Shown piece after piece: positions 1 to 8,085 of a DNA stretch of 19,303 nucleotides (position 1 is the first letter of the stretch; every line of letters begins with the position of its first letter). The stretch spans positions 1 to 19,303 of the forward strand of contig JAGRBY010000067.1 of the NCBI GenBank assembly GCA_020433835.1, read 5' to 3'. This DNA is from Anaerolineae bacterium (GTDB taxonomy: Bacteria; Chloroflexota; Anaerolineae; 4572-78; J111). A program made the translations under genes and the position numbers. The notes beneath the pieces were generated by a model. That model made no database searches, had not been told where the DNA came from, and saw only the letters and a list, made by a program, of their open reading frames with translations.

Positions 1-1133
1 ATTTCAAAAAGCAACCCAACGGACAACTCACCTATTGGGACTATCCGGCCCGGGCCTATCAAGCTATGGACTCTTCGTACCAGATAGTTGATAGTTACCA
101 GGCCGGTAACGGTTACAATGCCGATGGCCATGGGTTACGGATTTTGCCCAACGGACACGCCCTGCTCATGATTTATGATTTACAACCGATTGATATGAGT
201 CAAATTGTGCCCGGTGGTGTCCCTACGGCAACGGTGGCCGGACTGATTATCCAAGAATTGGACACCGCAAGAAATGTGGTGTTTGAATGGCGCAGTTGGG
301 ACCATTTTGAAATCACCGACACCAGCGCTGACACAAGCAAAGCCCATATCGATTACGTCCATGGCAATGCTGTTGAACAAGCCCATGATGGTCATCTGTT
401 GATTTCAAGCCGCAATTTAGATGAAATCACAAAAATCAACCGCCAAACCGGAGAGGTCATGTGGCGCATGGGGGGTAAAAAGAATGAATTTACATTTGTC
501 GATGATGACACACCTTTTTATAAACAGCACGATATTCACAGTTTACCCAATGGGCATATTACGCTATTTGACAACGGAAATGACCGCAAACCACCCTACT
601 CCAGAGGCGTTGAGTATCGGCTTGATGAAACTCATAAAACAGCTACGTTGATAAGAGAATATCGAAACACTCCCAATATATTTGGAGCCGTTACCGGCAG
701 TATCCAACGAACGGCCAATGGTAATACATTCATTGGCTGGGGCAGCGGTTGGCCCAACGTTACCGAATTCAAATCGGATGGCACCAAGGTCTTTGAGCTG
801 ACGTTTGCAAGACCCAATTTTAGCTATCGCGCTTTTCGTTTTCGGTGGCAAGGTAAGCCCACCACGCAGCCCACCCTGGTCGTTCACACCGATGGCACAA
901 CCGCCACACTCTCGTACAGTTGGAATGGCGCTACTGATATTGTTAGGTATCAAATTTACGGCGGGAATTCTCCCCGACCTACTACACGCATTGACACCCA
1001 AATCAAAACGGGTTTTGAAAACAGTACCGTTATTACCGGACTTGATCAACTCCCTTACTATTTTCGCGTGATGCCCATTGACCGTAAAGGTAACAAGACT
1101 CGTTATTCCAATGAAGTTGTCGTGCTGGAATAA
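1..1133 (+). CDS. Arylsulfotransferase-like beta-propeller protein, 5' partial
   Basis: The reading frame is open from position 3, so the true start lies outside the window; the Met at 66 is internal. About 376 residues are visible. The sequence follows the arylsulfotransferase (ASST / Arylsulfotran_2) pattern of propeller blades: GHGLRILPNGHALL, then DYVHGNAV, a blade with INRQTGEVMWRMGG, then KQHDIHSLPNGHITLFDNGN. The HGNAV and QHD histidines sit where ASST enzymes have active-site histidines. The last ~90 residues (from about nt 860) read as a fibronectin type III-like domain ending YSNEVVVLE. Classical ASST transfers sulfate between phenols in the periplasm; family members without proven activity are common, so activity is inferred only. 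The protein is probably exported, but its signal peptide is off the window. The paralogue at 1441 follows after 307 nt. Confidence 0.85.
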   Translation, partial: FKKQPNGQLTYWDYPARAYQAMDSSYQIVDSYQAGNGYNADGHGLRILPNGHALLMIYDLQPIDMSQIVPGGVPTATVAGLIIQELDTARNVVFEWRSWDHFEITDTSADTSKAHIDYVHGNAVEQAHDGHLLISSRNLDEITKINRQTGEVMWRMGGKKNEFTFVDDDTPFYKQHDIHSLPNGHITLFDNGNDRKPPYSRGVEYRLDETHKTATLIREYRNTPNIFGAVTGSIQRTANGNTFIGWGSGWPNVTEFKSDGTKVFELTFARPNFSYRAFRFRWQGKPTTQPTLVVHTDGTTATLSYSWNGATDIVRYQIYGGNSPRPTTRIDTQIKTGFENSTVITGLDQLPYYFRVMPIDRKGNKTRYSNEVVVLE

Positions 1134-1440
1134 TCACATCAGTTTGGGAATCCATTGGTTTACGTTAGAGAGATACCCAACAAAACCATTCGGGCATGAG
1201 GGAGTGACCTGCCAAAAATACTCCATAGAGTTGTTGCCCAATAAGCGTGGCGAGATACGGGACGCAGATTTTCGCAGAGTAACGCTGATAAAAAATAAAA
1301 AATCTGCGAAAATCAGCGTTTATCTGCGTCCTATAAGATAGGTTGAACCTCATAATTCTTATTCAGCAACAAGTCTTATGTCTTGATTTATGGTGTGTAA
1401 AGAAACATTTTGCCAAGAATAATGGGATGCAAGAGATCGT
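1134..1440. other. Intergenic spacer with palindromic repeat
   Basis: These 307 nt separate the two ASST-like genes. The only clear structure is the palindromic repeat at 1260-1331. No convincing small gene is seen: the 87-codon frame at 1078-1341 merely runs through the repeat. Upstream of the gene at 1441 there is a weak AAGAG ribosome-binding sequence about 10 nt before the ATG. No promoter could be assigned with confidence. Confidence 0.6.
1260..1331. repeat. Palindromic interspersed repeat with interleaved arms
   Basis: The outer arms GGACGCAGAT (1260-1269) and ATCTGCGTCC (1322-1331) are perfect inverted repeats. Inside, TTTCGCAGA pairs with TCTGCGAAA and AACGCTGAT pairs with ATCAGCGTT, but the inner arms are interleaved (B, C, B', C') rather than nested. 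The right half repeats an ATCTGYG word every ~10 nt. The same wording recurs in the elements at 16585-16753 and 18936-19239, so this is probably a short member of the same repeat family. Confidence 0.75.
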
Positions 1441-3027
1441 ATGCATAAGCCTGCTTCTCAAAAAACCGCACAGCTTATATACAAACTTAGCCATTCACTG
1501 TGGTTGACTTCAATTTTGTGGTTGGTTGTCGCCTGTCACCAACCGACCTCAAAACCTTTTCAACTTCACAATATCCACGTCACCATTCCCCAGTACAACC
1601 ATTTGAGTGCAATCTTACAATTTACTACCACAATTTCTACGGTCGCCGAAGTTCTGGTACAAAATGACACGCACTCTGTAACTGTGCCTACAGCATCTAC
1701 TCCAAACCGCGATCACACTATCCACATTCTGGGGCTGCGTCCCCAACAAACCTACACGCTCACCCTTACCGCTACCGACGAAACCGGCCATAGCCAACAA
1801 AACGTATTCCCGCTACAAACCGACCTGCTGCCGGATGATTTTCCACCCTTACAGCTTATCTCAAGCCGGCCGGAGGCTATGCAGCCGGGCATAACGCTTT
1901 TCAACCCGGGACGTTGGCTACCCACCCCCGATTTAAAGTGGGGATATTTGGTAGGCGTCGATCAAACCGGCCACGTTGTTTGGTACCACAAAGAAAGTTG
2001 TCGCATCAATTTTTTCACACAAACACAGCGCGGCAACGTGTTGTATCTTTGCCCCCCCTATCGAGCCGTTGAAATCAACCTTTTTGGAGAAATTATTCAT
2101 GTTTGGAATCCGACAGAGATAAATCCGGAGCTGCGACATTTTCACCACGAATTTATCGAGATGCCTTCCGGCAATCTGCTGGCGTTGAGTACCGAGATGC
2201 GAACCATCGACGGGTATGTCGATGACGATAACCAGCCCGTCTCGTACGATTTGGTGGGCGATGTGGTGGTGGAGTTTACCCCCGAAGGCCGGCTCGTTAA
2301 CCGCTGGTCAGTATTTGATATGATCGATCCCCACCGCATTAAACATGGTTTTGAGGCAACCTTCTTTTATAAATTGATTTACGAAGAGGTTTCGGACGCA
2401 CCCCGCGATTGGACACACGGTAACGCCATATTTTATGACGAAACGGATGACACTGTTCTTGTGTCGCTGCGCCATCAAGATTGGATTATCAAATTTAGTC
2501 GAAAAACGGGTAAACTCGTCTGGCGTTTTGGTGAGGATGGCGATTTTTCGCTGCAAGGGGATGGCATTTGGCCAACTCAACAACACGCCGTCAAAATGTT
2601 AGCCGACAACACGCTATTGATGTTCGATAACGGCACCCATCGAAATGGTATTCAGGATGTCAATCAGCTTTACAGCCGGGTGGTTCAATATCGATTAGAT
2701 GTTTCAAGTTCCAACCGACAGGATTGGTCTGCGTCTCAAATTTGGGAATTTCGAGACAAAGAGCCGTTTTATTCGCCCATTCTTAGCGAGGCAGATCTCA
2801 TGAAAAACGGCAATATTCTAATCGCCGACGGTGCCCGCGTAAGCGATCTCGATAAAGATGTAGGTGCCCACGATAACAGCAAATGGGCCCGCATTATAGA
2901 AGTGACCGGAGAAAACGCACCTGAAGTTGTTTTTGAACTCACCATTAAAGACCCCATCCCCCAACCCGATGGGGTAGGCTACACCGTAACCCGGGTCGAG
3001 AAGTTGGACGATTTGTATCCGCATTAA
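1441..3027 (+). CDS. ASST-like beta-propeller lipoprotein with N-terminal FN3-like domain
   Basis: A 528-residue exported protein. A hydrophobic segment at residues 17-31 ends in a lipobox (VVA-C, Cys32), predicting a membrane-anchored lipoprotein. Residues ~40-128 look like a fibronectin/Ig-like strand-rich domain. Residues ~135-505 follow the ASST propeller pattern: DWTHGNAIFYDETDDTVLVS, IKFSRKTGKLVWRFGEDGDF, TQQHAVKMLADNTLLMFDNG and YSPILSEADLMKNGNILIADG. His326, His382 and Arg401 align by motif with active-site residues known in E. coli ASST. I could not place the catalytic nucleophile histidine, so the sulfotransferase reaction is unproven. The ATG at 1441 has a weak AAGAG upstream. The next gene starts 15 nt after the stop, so it is likely co-transcribed with the two GT-C genes. 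It could instead be a non-catalytic surface adhesin. Confidence 0.85.
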   Translation: MHKPASQKTAQLIYKLSHSLWLTSILWLVVACHQPTSKPFQLHNIHVTIPQYNHLSAILQFTTTISTVAEVLVQNDTHSVTVPTASTPNRDHTIHILGLRPQQTYTLTLTATDETGHSQQNVFPLQTDLLPDDFPPLQLISSRPEAMQPGITLFNPGRWLPTPDLKWGYLVGVDQTGHVVWYHKESCRINFFTQTQRGNVLYLCPPYRAVEINLFGEIIHVWNPTEINPELRHFHHEFIEMPSGNLLALSTEMRTIDGYVDDDNQPVSYDLVGDVVVEFTPEGRLVNRWSVFDMIDPHRIKHGFEATFFYKLIYEEVSDAPRDWTHGNAIFYDETDDTVLVSLRHQDWIIKFSRKTGKLVWRFGEDGDFSLQGDGIWPTQQHAVKMLADNTLLMFDNGTHRNGIQDVNQLYSRVVQYRLDVSSSNRQDWSASQIWEFRDKEPFYSPILSEADLMKNGNILIADGARVSDLDKDVGAHDNSKWARIIEVTGENAPEVVFELTIKDPIPQPDGVGYTVTRVEKLDDLYPH

Positions 3028-3042
3028 AGGCAGCCATTTATC

Positions 3043-4542
3043 GTGAAGTTAACTGTTCAAAAAAATGATTTACCATGGACACCTCGCTATATTGTCCAAT
3101 CATACGCGGATCGACTCGTGTGGCTATGTATTCTCATGCTTGCGCTGGTAATTGCCTACGGCTTCTGGGGGTTTTCGTATGACGATAATTTTATCACCTA
3201 CCGGTATGCCAAAAATATGATGCAAGGGCACGGGCTGGTATACAATCAGGGCGAACGGGTATTTGGCACTTCTGCCCCCGGCTATGCGCTCTTATTGGCA
3301 GGGTGTGCTACCTTGGGTCGGCCACTGGGGCTTGATATTCCATCCTGCGGGACACTGGTATCAATATTAGCTTTGCTCATAACATTGACTGTATTCTACA
3401 GTTATTTAGCACATCACCCATATAGAGATCTATTTACATTGCTGCTGGCAGCTATTATTTTCACATCGCCTTTAACCCTTTATCTGTTGGGGAGTGAGCT
3501 ATTTTTAGTCCTGGCCCTTATAATGAGTGCCTCTTATTTTCTTTATACCCGCAACCATCCTGCCGTTGCCGGTTTGTTGGCGGGCCTGGCGATGTGCAAC
3601 CGTCTCGATGCCGGGCTGGCAGTTGCAGCCTTAGGCGGGGTAGCCTGGTGGCAGCAGAGACACTTCCCTCGCATCTATGCTCTCACCGCCGGACTTATGC
3701 TTGGCGCAGCACTTGTTTTTCTTAGCGCATACTATGGCACCATCATCCCCAACACGTTAAGCGGCAAAACGGCCTTGCGAGAGGTACCGCACCTACTACG
3801 GCTGTGGCAGCTATTAACGATGTCTTTATCCACTCCCGGCGCTGTATTTGTGCTGCTGGGGGCATTGGGGGGATTAGTTGCCGGCTGGGTTCATCGGCTT
3901 TATCGCCGACCGATGATACTAGCCTTAGGGCTTTGGGTTATTGCCCACGAGGCTCTTTATGTGTGGCTTAACGTGTGGTTTGCTCCTTGGTATCATTTTT
4001 ATTCGTGGGTAGCATTGATTGCACTTTTTCTGTGGGCAGGCTTCAATCTGGTAAATTGGCTAACACAAGACCGCCGACCGTTTTCTCTAAAATTGGGGCC
4101 ACTTTCTTGCGCCGCTTTTATAGGCTTAACTAGTATGCTTGTGCTGCTGCCGACCACATACAAGCTCATCGATCAATGGGCAACACCCCCTGATCCACGA
4201 AACCGCGTGTACAGGGAGGCAGGATATTTCATTCAGCAAAACACACCCACCAACAGCCGAATTCTAGCTATGGAAATCGGGGTCCTTGGCTACCACGCCG
4301 ATCGCACCATTCTTGATATGGGCGGACTGGTAAGCCCTGCGTTTACTGAAGCCAAATTTTCAGGCAGTCGAGCCGCTTTAGCCGCCGCGTTGAGGCCGGA
4401 TATTGTGGTCAAAACAGATAACGATCTGTTCATTTCAGACATGCTCAAACAGAACCAAGTCAAAGCAGTGTATACGACGATGATCACGTTTACAGATAAA
4501 AATTTCCCAACTGTTACCGTGCTTAAATATGTTCCGCAGTAG
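3043..4542 (+). CDS. GT-C family polytopic membrane glycosyltransferase
   Basis: A 499-residue protein with a hydrophobic N-terminal helix (residues ~26-45) followed by YDDNFITYRYAKNMMQGHGLVYNQGERV. The paired Asp47-Asp48 in the first extracytoplasmic loop is the usual catalytic/metal site of GT-C enzymes of the ArnT/PMT type that use a polyprenyl-phosphate sugar donor. About ten further membrane segments follow to residue ~370, then a soluble C-terminal domain (~385-499). The start is GTG at 3043, 12 nt after an AAAGG. It lies 15 nt after the ASST-like lipoprotein and 12 nt before the next glycosyltransferase, forming a tight unit. The likely role is transfer of a lipid-linked sugar to a surface protein or glycan; donor and acceptor cannot be read from the sequence. 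Confidence 0.85.
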   Translation: MKLTVQKNDLPWTPRYIVQSYADRLVWLCILMLALVIAYGFWGFSYDDNFITYRYAKNMMQGHGLVYNQGERVFGTSAPGYALLLAGCATLGRPLGLDIPSCGTLVSILALLITLTVFYSYLAHHPYRDLFTLLLAAIIFTSPLTLYLLGSELFLVLALIMSASYFLYTRNHPAVAGLLAGLAMCNRLDAGLAVAALGGVAWWQQRHFPRIYALTAGLMLGAALVFLSAYYGTIIPNTLSGKTALREVPHLLRLWQLLTMSLSTPGAVFVLLGALGGLVAGWVHRLYRRPMILALGLWVIAHEALYVWLNVWFAPWYHFYSWVALIALFLWAGFNLVNWLTQDRRPFSLKLGPLSCAAFIGLTSMLVLLPTTYKLIDQWATPPDPRNRVYREAGYFIQQNTPTNSRILAMEIGVLGYHADRTILDMGGLVSPAFTEAKFSGSRAALAAALRPDIVVKTDNDLFISDMLKQNQVKAVYTTMITFTDKNFPTVTVLKYVPQ

Positions 4543-4554
4543 GCAAAAACAGCG

Positions 4555-6372
4555 ATGATGACTATCCAACCAAGTCGCTTACGTAATATCGCTATAGGTA
4601 TTGCTATGTTGCTGGCACTGGGCTTTCAGGTTGTCGCCATTCATGAGCAGTCGCTTAGTGGTGATGGGGTTCATCATTTGATAGCAGGGTATCAAGCCCT
4701 GCGCTACGGTCAAAATCGGCTAAATCTAGAGCACCCTCCATTCGTCAAAACTATCATTAGCCTTCCGCTATTAGATGACCCTGACTATAAACAGGATCCA
4801 ACGGAAATCAGCCAATTATGGCCTGCTATGCACGATTTTCATAACAATCCCGATTTTGTAAGACGCATCACTATAAGATCTCGCTATCTGATGCTTCTCG
4901 TTTTCGTACTTCCCTTCTTTGCAAGTTGTTATCTTCTCGGCTGTCGTTTTGGTGGTCAATCAGTCGGATTGATCTTGTTTCTTTTGGTTGCTTTTTCCTA
5001 CAGTATGATTCCTTATCTCACGATTTTGCAGACCGATACCGCTGTCAGCCTAGCTTATTTGTTAACGCTGCTGGCCTCCTTTCAGTTGGTTAAGGGTTTA
5101 ACTTTTCAACGGGCAATTTTAGTGGGTTTAGCCTTTGGCTTCGCCCTATCCGTTAAATTTTCCGGCTTCCTATTACTACCCACGGTTATCGTGGCTATCG
5201 GCTTAGCCGATAACCCAGAACAGAAACGCGGGTTGCGACTGACGGTAGCCGTAGCGATTTTAATCATCAGTTGGACTGTTCTTCACCTCTCTTATCTACC
5301 GGCTAACTGGAATTATGACCAAGCGATTGCTCAAGAAACCATCCGTAACTACACGCAAGGCAAAGCGATGATTGTCCATGACAAGATGCAAAGATTTGAG
5401 GAACTCTTAATTTGGCTTGAGGGTATTGATGCTTACGGGGCGCAATGGTTAACCGGTTTTCTGGGGGTCTATACCCAAAACGCAATTGGAGTTTATCCAA
5501 CGTACACATTCGGTAGAGTAAGTCAAACGGGGCATTTCTGGTATTTTCCGGCGATGCTGCTCATCAAGCTACCTTTGGCTCTGTTGCTGACAGCCTTGAT
5601 TGGCGTAATCTATAACGCTCAATCTCAAATCCATAAACTACAGAAATCCAATACGTTGGCACAATTATTGAAAGAATTTACGTTATCCTCATCGTCTAAT
5701 CCAAGTGCAGAAAAACTCCGACAACGCCAAATTATTTTGGTCATAGTGACCGTGGTCAGTTACTTGGGGGTAGCCATGGGTTCAAACTACAACATCGGTT
5801 TTCGACATCTTATGCCGATTATTCCCTTGCTCTATCTACCGCTCGCTGTATTTGTGGCCGGCCGCTATTGGGTAACGGCCTTATTGGTTGGATTACTGGT
5901 CATCGAGTCGACCTTGTTGGCCCCATTGTGGATGAGTGCCACCAATACCTGGTGGCTCGGTTCATACAATCCATCTCGACTGGCTTTTTCGTTAGGCAAT
6001 ATGGATTACGGGCAGAATTATATTCAACTAGCCAAATATAGTAAACAGAAAAATATCAATACGCTCTATTTTGTCTATCCGGGGCTGGAAGCGTGGAGAG
6101 TACAAGCTTATATTCCCGGTGCAGTTGTAATCGATCCGGATGACCCTCTCAAACCGGGCTGGTATGCTGTCCCAACCCGAATTGAGCAATATGTTCCGGC
6201 TCTGCTAGAAAGTACGGAATACCCGGCTTTAAAGCGAATAGCCCAACAATGGGATCCGATATGGCAGACGGTAAAAACCGGTCAAGATTTTGGCTATGCC
6301 GCCGGGACATTTCATATCTACTATCTGGATGAAGTTCAACCTACAAAGCCGGATAAAACCCAAAACCCATGA
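4555..6372 (+). CDS. GT39/PMT-like membrane glycosyltransferase
   Basis: A 605-residue multi-pass protein. After the first helix comes SGDGVHHLIAGYQALRYG with NLEHPPFVK at residues 58-65, the pattern of dolichyl-phosphate-mannose-type protein mannosyltransferases and related bacterial GT-C enzymes. Asp37 and the EHPP motif (59-62) are the recognisable functional elements. YNIGFRHLMPIIPLLYLPLA in the second half is a conserved helix of the same family, and the C-terminal ~120 residues are soluble. There are two adjacent ATG codons (4555, 4558); the choice changes one residue. The start lies 12 nt after the previous gene's stop. It is probably an O-glycosylation enzyme working with its neighbour; substrate unknown. 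It converges on the surface-protein gene at 6417. Confidence 0.87.
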   Translation: MMTIQPSRLRNIAIGIAMLLALGFQVVAIHEQSLSGDGVHHLIAGYQALRYGQNRLNLEHPPFVKTIISLPLLDDPDYKQDPTEISQLWPAMHDFHNNPDFVRRITIRSRYLMLLVFVLPFFASCYLLGCRFGGQSVGLILFLLVAFSYSMIPYLTILQTDTAVSLAYLLTLLASFQLVKGLTFQRAILVGLAFGFALSVKFSGFLLLPTVIVAIGLADNPEQKRGLRLTVAVAILIISWTVLHLSYLPANWNYDQAIAQETIRNYTQGKAMIVHDKMQRFEELLIWLEGIDAYGAQWLTGFLGVYTQNAIGVYPTYTFGRVSQTGHFWYFPAMLLIKLPLALLLTALIGVIYNAQSQIHKLQKSNTLAQLLKEFTLSSSSNPSAEKLRQRQIILVIVTVVSYLGVAMGSNYNIGFRHLMPIIPLLYLPLAVFVAGRYWVTALLVGLLVIESTLLAPLWMSATNTWWLGSYNPSRLAFSLGNMDYGQNYIQLAKYSKQKNINTLYFVYPGLEAWRVQAYIPGAVVIDPDDPLKPGWYAVPTRIEQYVPALLESTEYPALKRIAQQWDPIWQTVKTGQDFGYAAGTFHIYYLDEVQPTKPDKTQNP

Positions 6373-6416
6373 GAATAACACTCTGACACTTTACTTTCCA
6401 GCAAGGTATTTCTGAT

Positions 6417-8063
6417 CTATCGGGGAGGCAGGTCTTCCAACGAGTCGGGTTCCGCCGATGAAATAACTGCGGAGCCACGTCCGGCTGTAGAGATTACCGG
6501 CTGGCTGAGGTTATTGTTTTCATTGATTTCCCACACGTTGCCATAGGTTGTAGCATAGTTGATAGAGTCCACATAGGCGTACACCGTTACCCCGGTGATA
6601 AATTTGCTACTGCTCAGGTCTGGATAATAGTATTTGTCACCTCTGGTCAGAGTCAGAACTTCGCCGGGTTGGAGGATTTTGGTAACACCCCACACCGCCC
6701 CGGCCGGAGCGATAGTATCCCACGGCTTGTTAAGCGCGGGAGTTTGGCTGGGATTGTAGTACACATCAACCCAAAAAGCATCGCTGGCCGAGCCGGTACC
6801 GTTATTCCTAATTTGTAAGGTAACGCCGGTACTGGTAGCAATAAGACTACCCGGCACTATCTCTAAATCCGATGTAGAGACAATATTCTTAAGTAGGATG
6901 GGCAAGTAAACGTCTGTCTGGCCGTCGTCACTGATAACTGCACTGGCCGAATTATTACTGTCATTTGTATCCACCGGCGTTGAGGTAGTTAACTCGGCTA
7001 TATTGGTGACCACTTGGCCACTTTCTAAATCGACAGTAACTACCAAAGTCAAGGTTATGCCTGTATTGGCATTGACGTTACCTACCGACCAAACACCGGT
7101 AGTGGGATTGTAGGTGCTGCCATTGGTGGTGGCGGAGCTGACGTAATTCACCGCTGGCGGTAGAACATCGCTCACAACGACACCGGTGGCGTTGAGGTTA
7201 CGGATATTTTGCACACCTACTAAATAGGTAATTGTGCTGGTATCACCCACGATGCTCTGTTCAGCCGTTTTACTTATCGCCAAATCAAAGTTTCTGACAC
7301 TATGTGCTTCCGTATCGCTACTGGTTTCAAAGATAGTGGTGCCGTTATAGGTCGCCGTCAGCGTTTTAACACCCGTACTGGTGGATGTGAGGCTGCAACT
7401 GCCTGTCCCGCCGGAAAGGGTAATGACACAACTGTTGCCATTCCCATCATCGACATCGACCGTACCGGTAGGTGTCCCGCCCGCTGATGTAACGGCAACG
7501 GTTACAATGTACGATTGCCCCACAGCCGAAGGATCAGGCACATCACTGGTAATGGTCGTGATTGTGGCGGCTGTACCTGTGCCTGAAATGACAAAGGTGT
7601 AGGGATTATTGACGCTGTCACTGTTGCTGATCGCGACCGTAGCGGTCAGTAAACCGGTACTGATGGGGGCAAAACGGATGGCAAAGGGGCTGGTTGCTCC
7701 CGTGGCGATTGGGCTGCTGGGTTGGCTCACCACACTGAAGGCGCTTGCTCCGGTCAGTTCCACTGCCGGCACATCGGTCAGAGATAAATCGCCCGTTCCA
7801 CTATTGGAGATGGTAAAAGTGTGCGTAATCTGTCCGCTGGAGATCAATGCCGATCCGTAGTCGGTATCATCCGCCACCACAGGCGTAGTATCACCGTTGG
7901 CGATTAGCTGCCCATTACCAAATACCGCCATTATCGGCGTGGCGTAGGCTTGATTAAATACCGACCAACCAAATGACTCAAGCGGCAAGGCTGTACTGGG
8001 TAGCAACACCACCCCTGTAAGGAGAATGGATAGACCTACGAATAAACGCGTGGTTTTCGACAT
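6417..8063 (-). CDS. Secreted multi-domain surface protein (choice-of-anchor D, Ig-like, DUF11, CARDB-like)
   Basis: I chose the ATG at 8063 (548 residues); a TTG at 8084 would add seven residues (MDIARQH) that fit a signal peptide poorly. The first ~35 residues are a signal peptide with a long hydrophobic core. Using the TTG-start numbering: residues ~50-172 are a choice-of-anchor D/ASPM-like beta domain (FGNGQ...ISNSGTGDLSLTDV...FAPISTG); ~175-263 a bacterial Ig-like domain (GTPTGTVDVDDG...LTATYNG); ~266-382 a DUF11 repeat (FDLAISKTAE...VSDVLPP); ~391-400 VYLPILLKN, a segment common in exported Chloroflexota proteins; ~405-532 a CARDB-like domain ending ENNNLSQPV. It is rich in Thr/Ser, so it is a good candidate O-glycosylation substrate for the adjacent DUF2723 enzyme, whose stop lies 22 nt upstream of this start. 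No enzymatic motif is seen. Confidence 0.83.
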   Translation of the reverse strand: MSKTTRLFVGLSILLTGVVLLPSTALPLESFGWSVFNQAYATPIMAVFGNGQLIANGDTTPVVADDTDYGSALISSGQITHTFTISNSGTGDLSLTDVPAVELTGASAFSVVSQPSSPIATGATSPFAIRFAPISTGLLTATVAISNSDSVNNPYTFVISGTGTAATITTITSDVPDPSAVGQSYIVTVAVTSAGGTPTGTVDVDDGNGNSCVITLSGGTGSCSLTSTSTGVKTLTATYNGTTIFETSSDTEAHSVRNFDLAISKTAEQSIVGDTSTITYLVGVQNIRNLNATGVVVSDVLPPAVNYVSSATTNGSTYNPTTGVWSVGNVNANTGITLTLVVTVDLESGQVVTNIAELTTSTPVDTNDSNNSASAVISDDGQTDVYLPILLKNIVSTSDLEIVPGSLIATSTGVTLQIRNNGTGSASDAFWVDVYYNPSQTPALNKPWDTIAPAGAVWGVTKILQPGEVLTLTRGDKYYYPDLSSSKFITGVTVYAYVDSINYATTYGNVWEINENNNLSQPVISTAGRGSAVISSAEPDSLEDLPPR

Positions 8064-8085
8064 ATGCTGTCTCGCGATGTCCAAA

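Noticed and set aside
564..1049. 161-codon minus-strand frame inside the first ASST-like gene
   Set aside because: It is antisense to a well-supported gene, has no recognisable domain and low-complexity composition typical of a shadow frame.
1078..1341. 87-codon plus-strand frame crossing the end of the first gene
   Set aside because: It runs out of frame through the gene end and then through the palindromic repeat; no protein-like features.
8064..8084. TTG start for the surface protein
   Set aside because: The seven extra residues weaken the signal peptide and the ATG at 8063 is the better codon; the TTG cannot be fully excluded.
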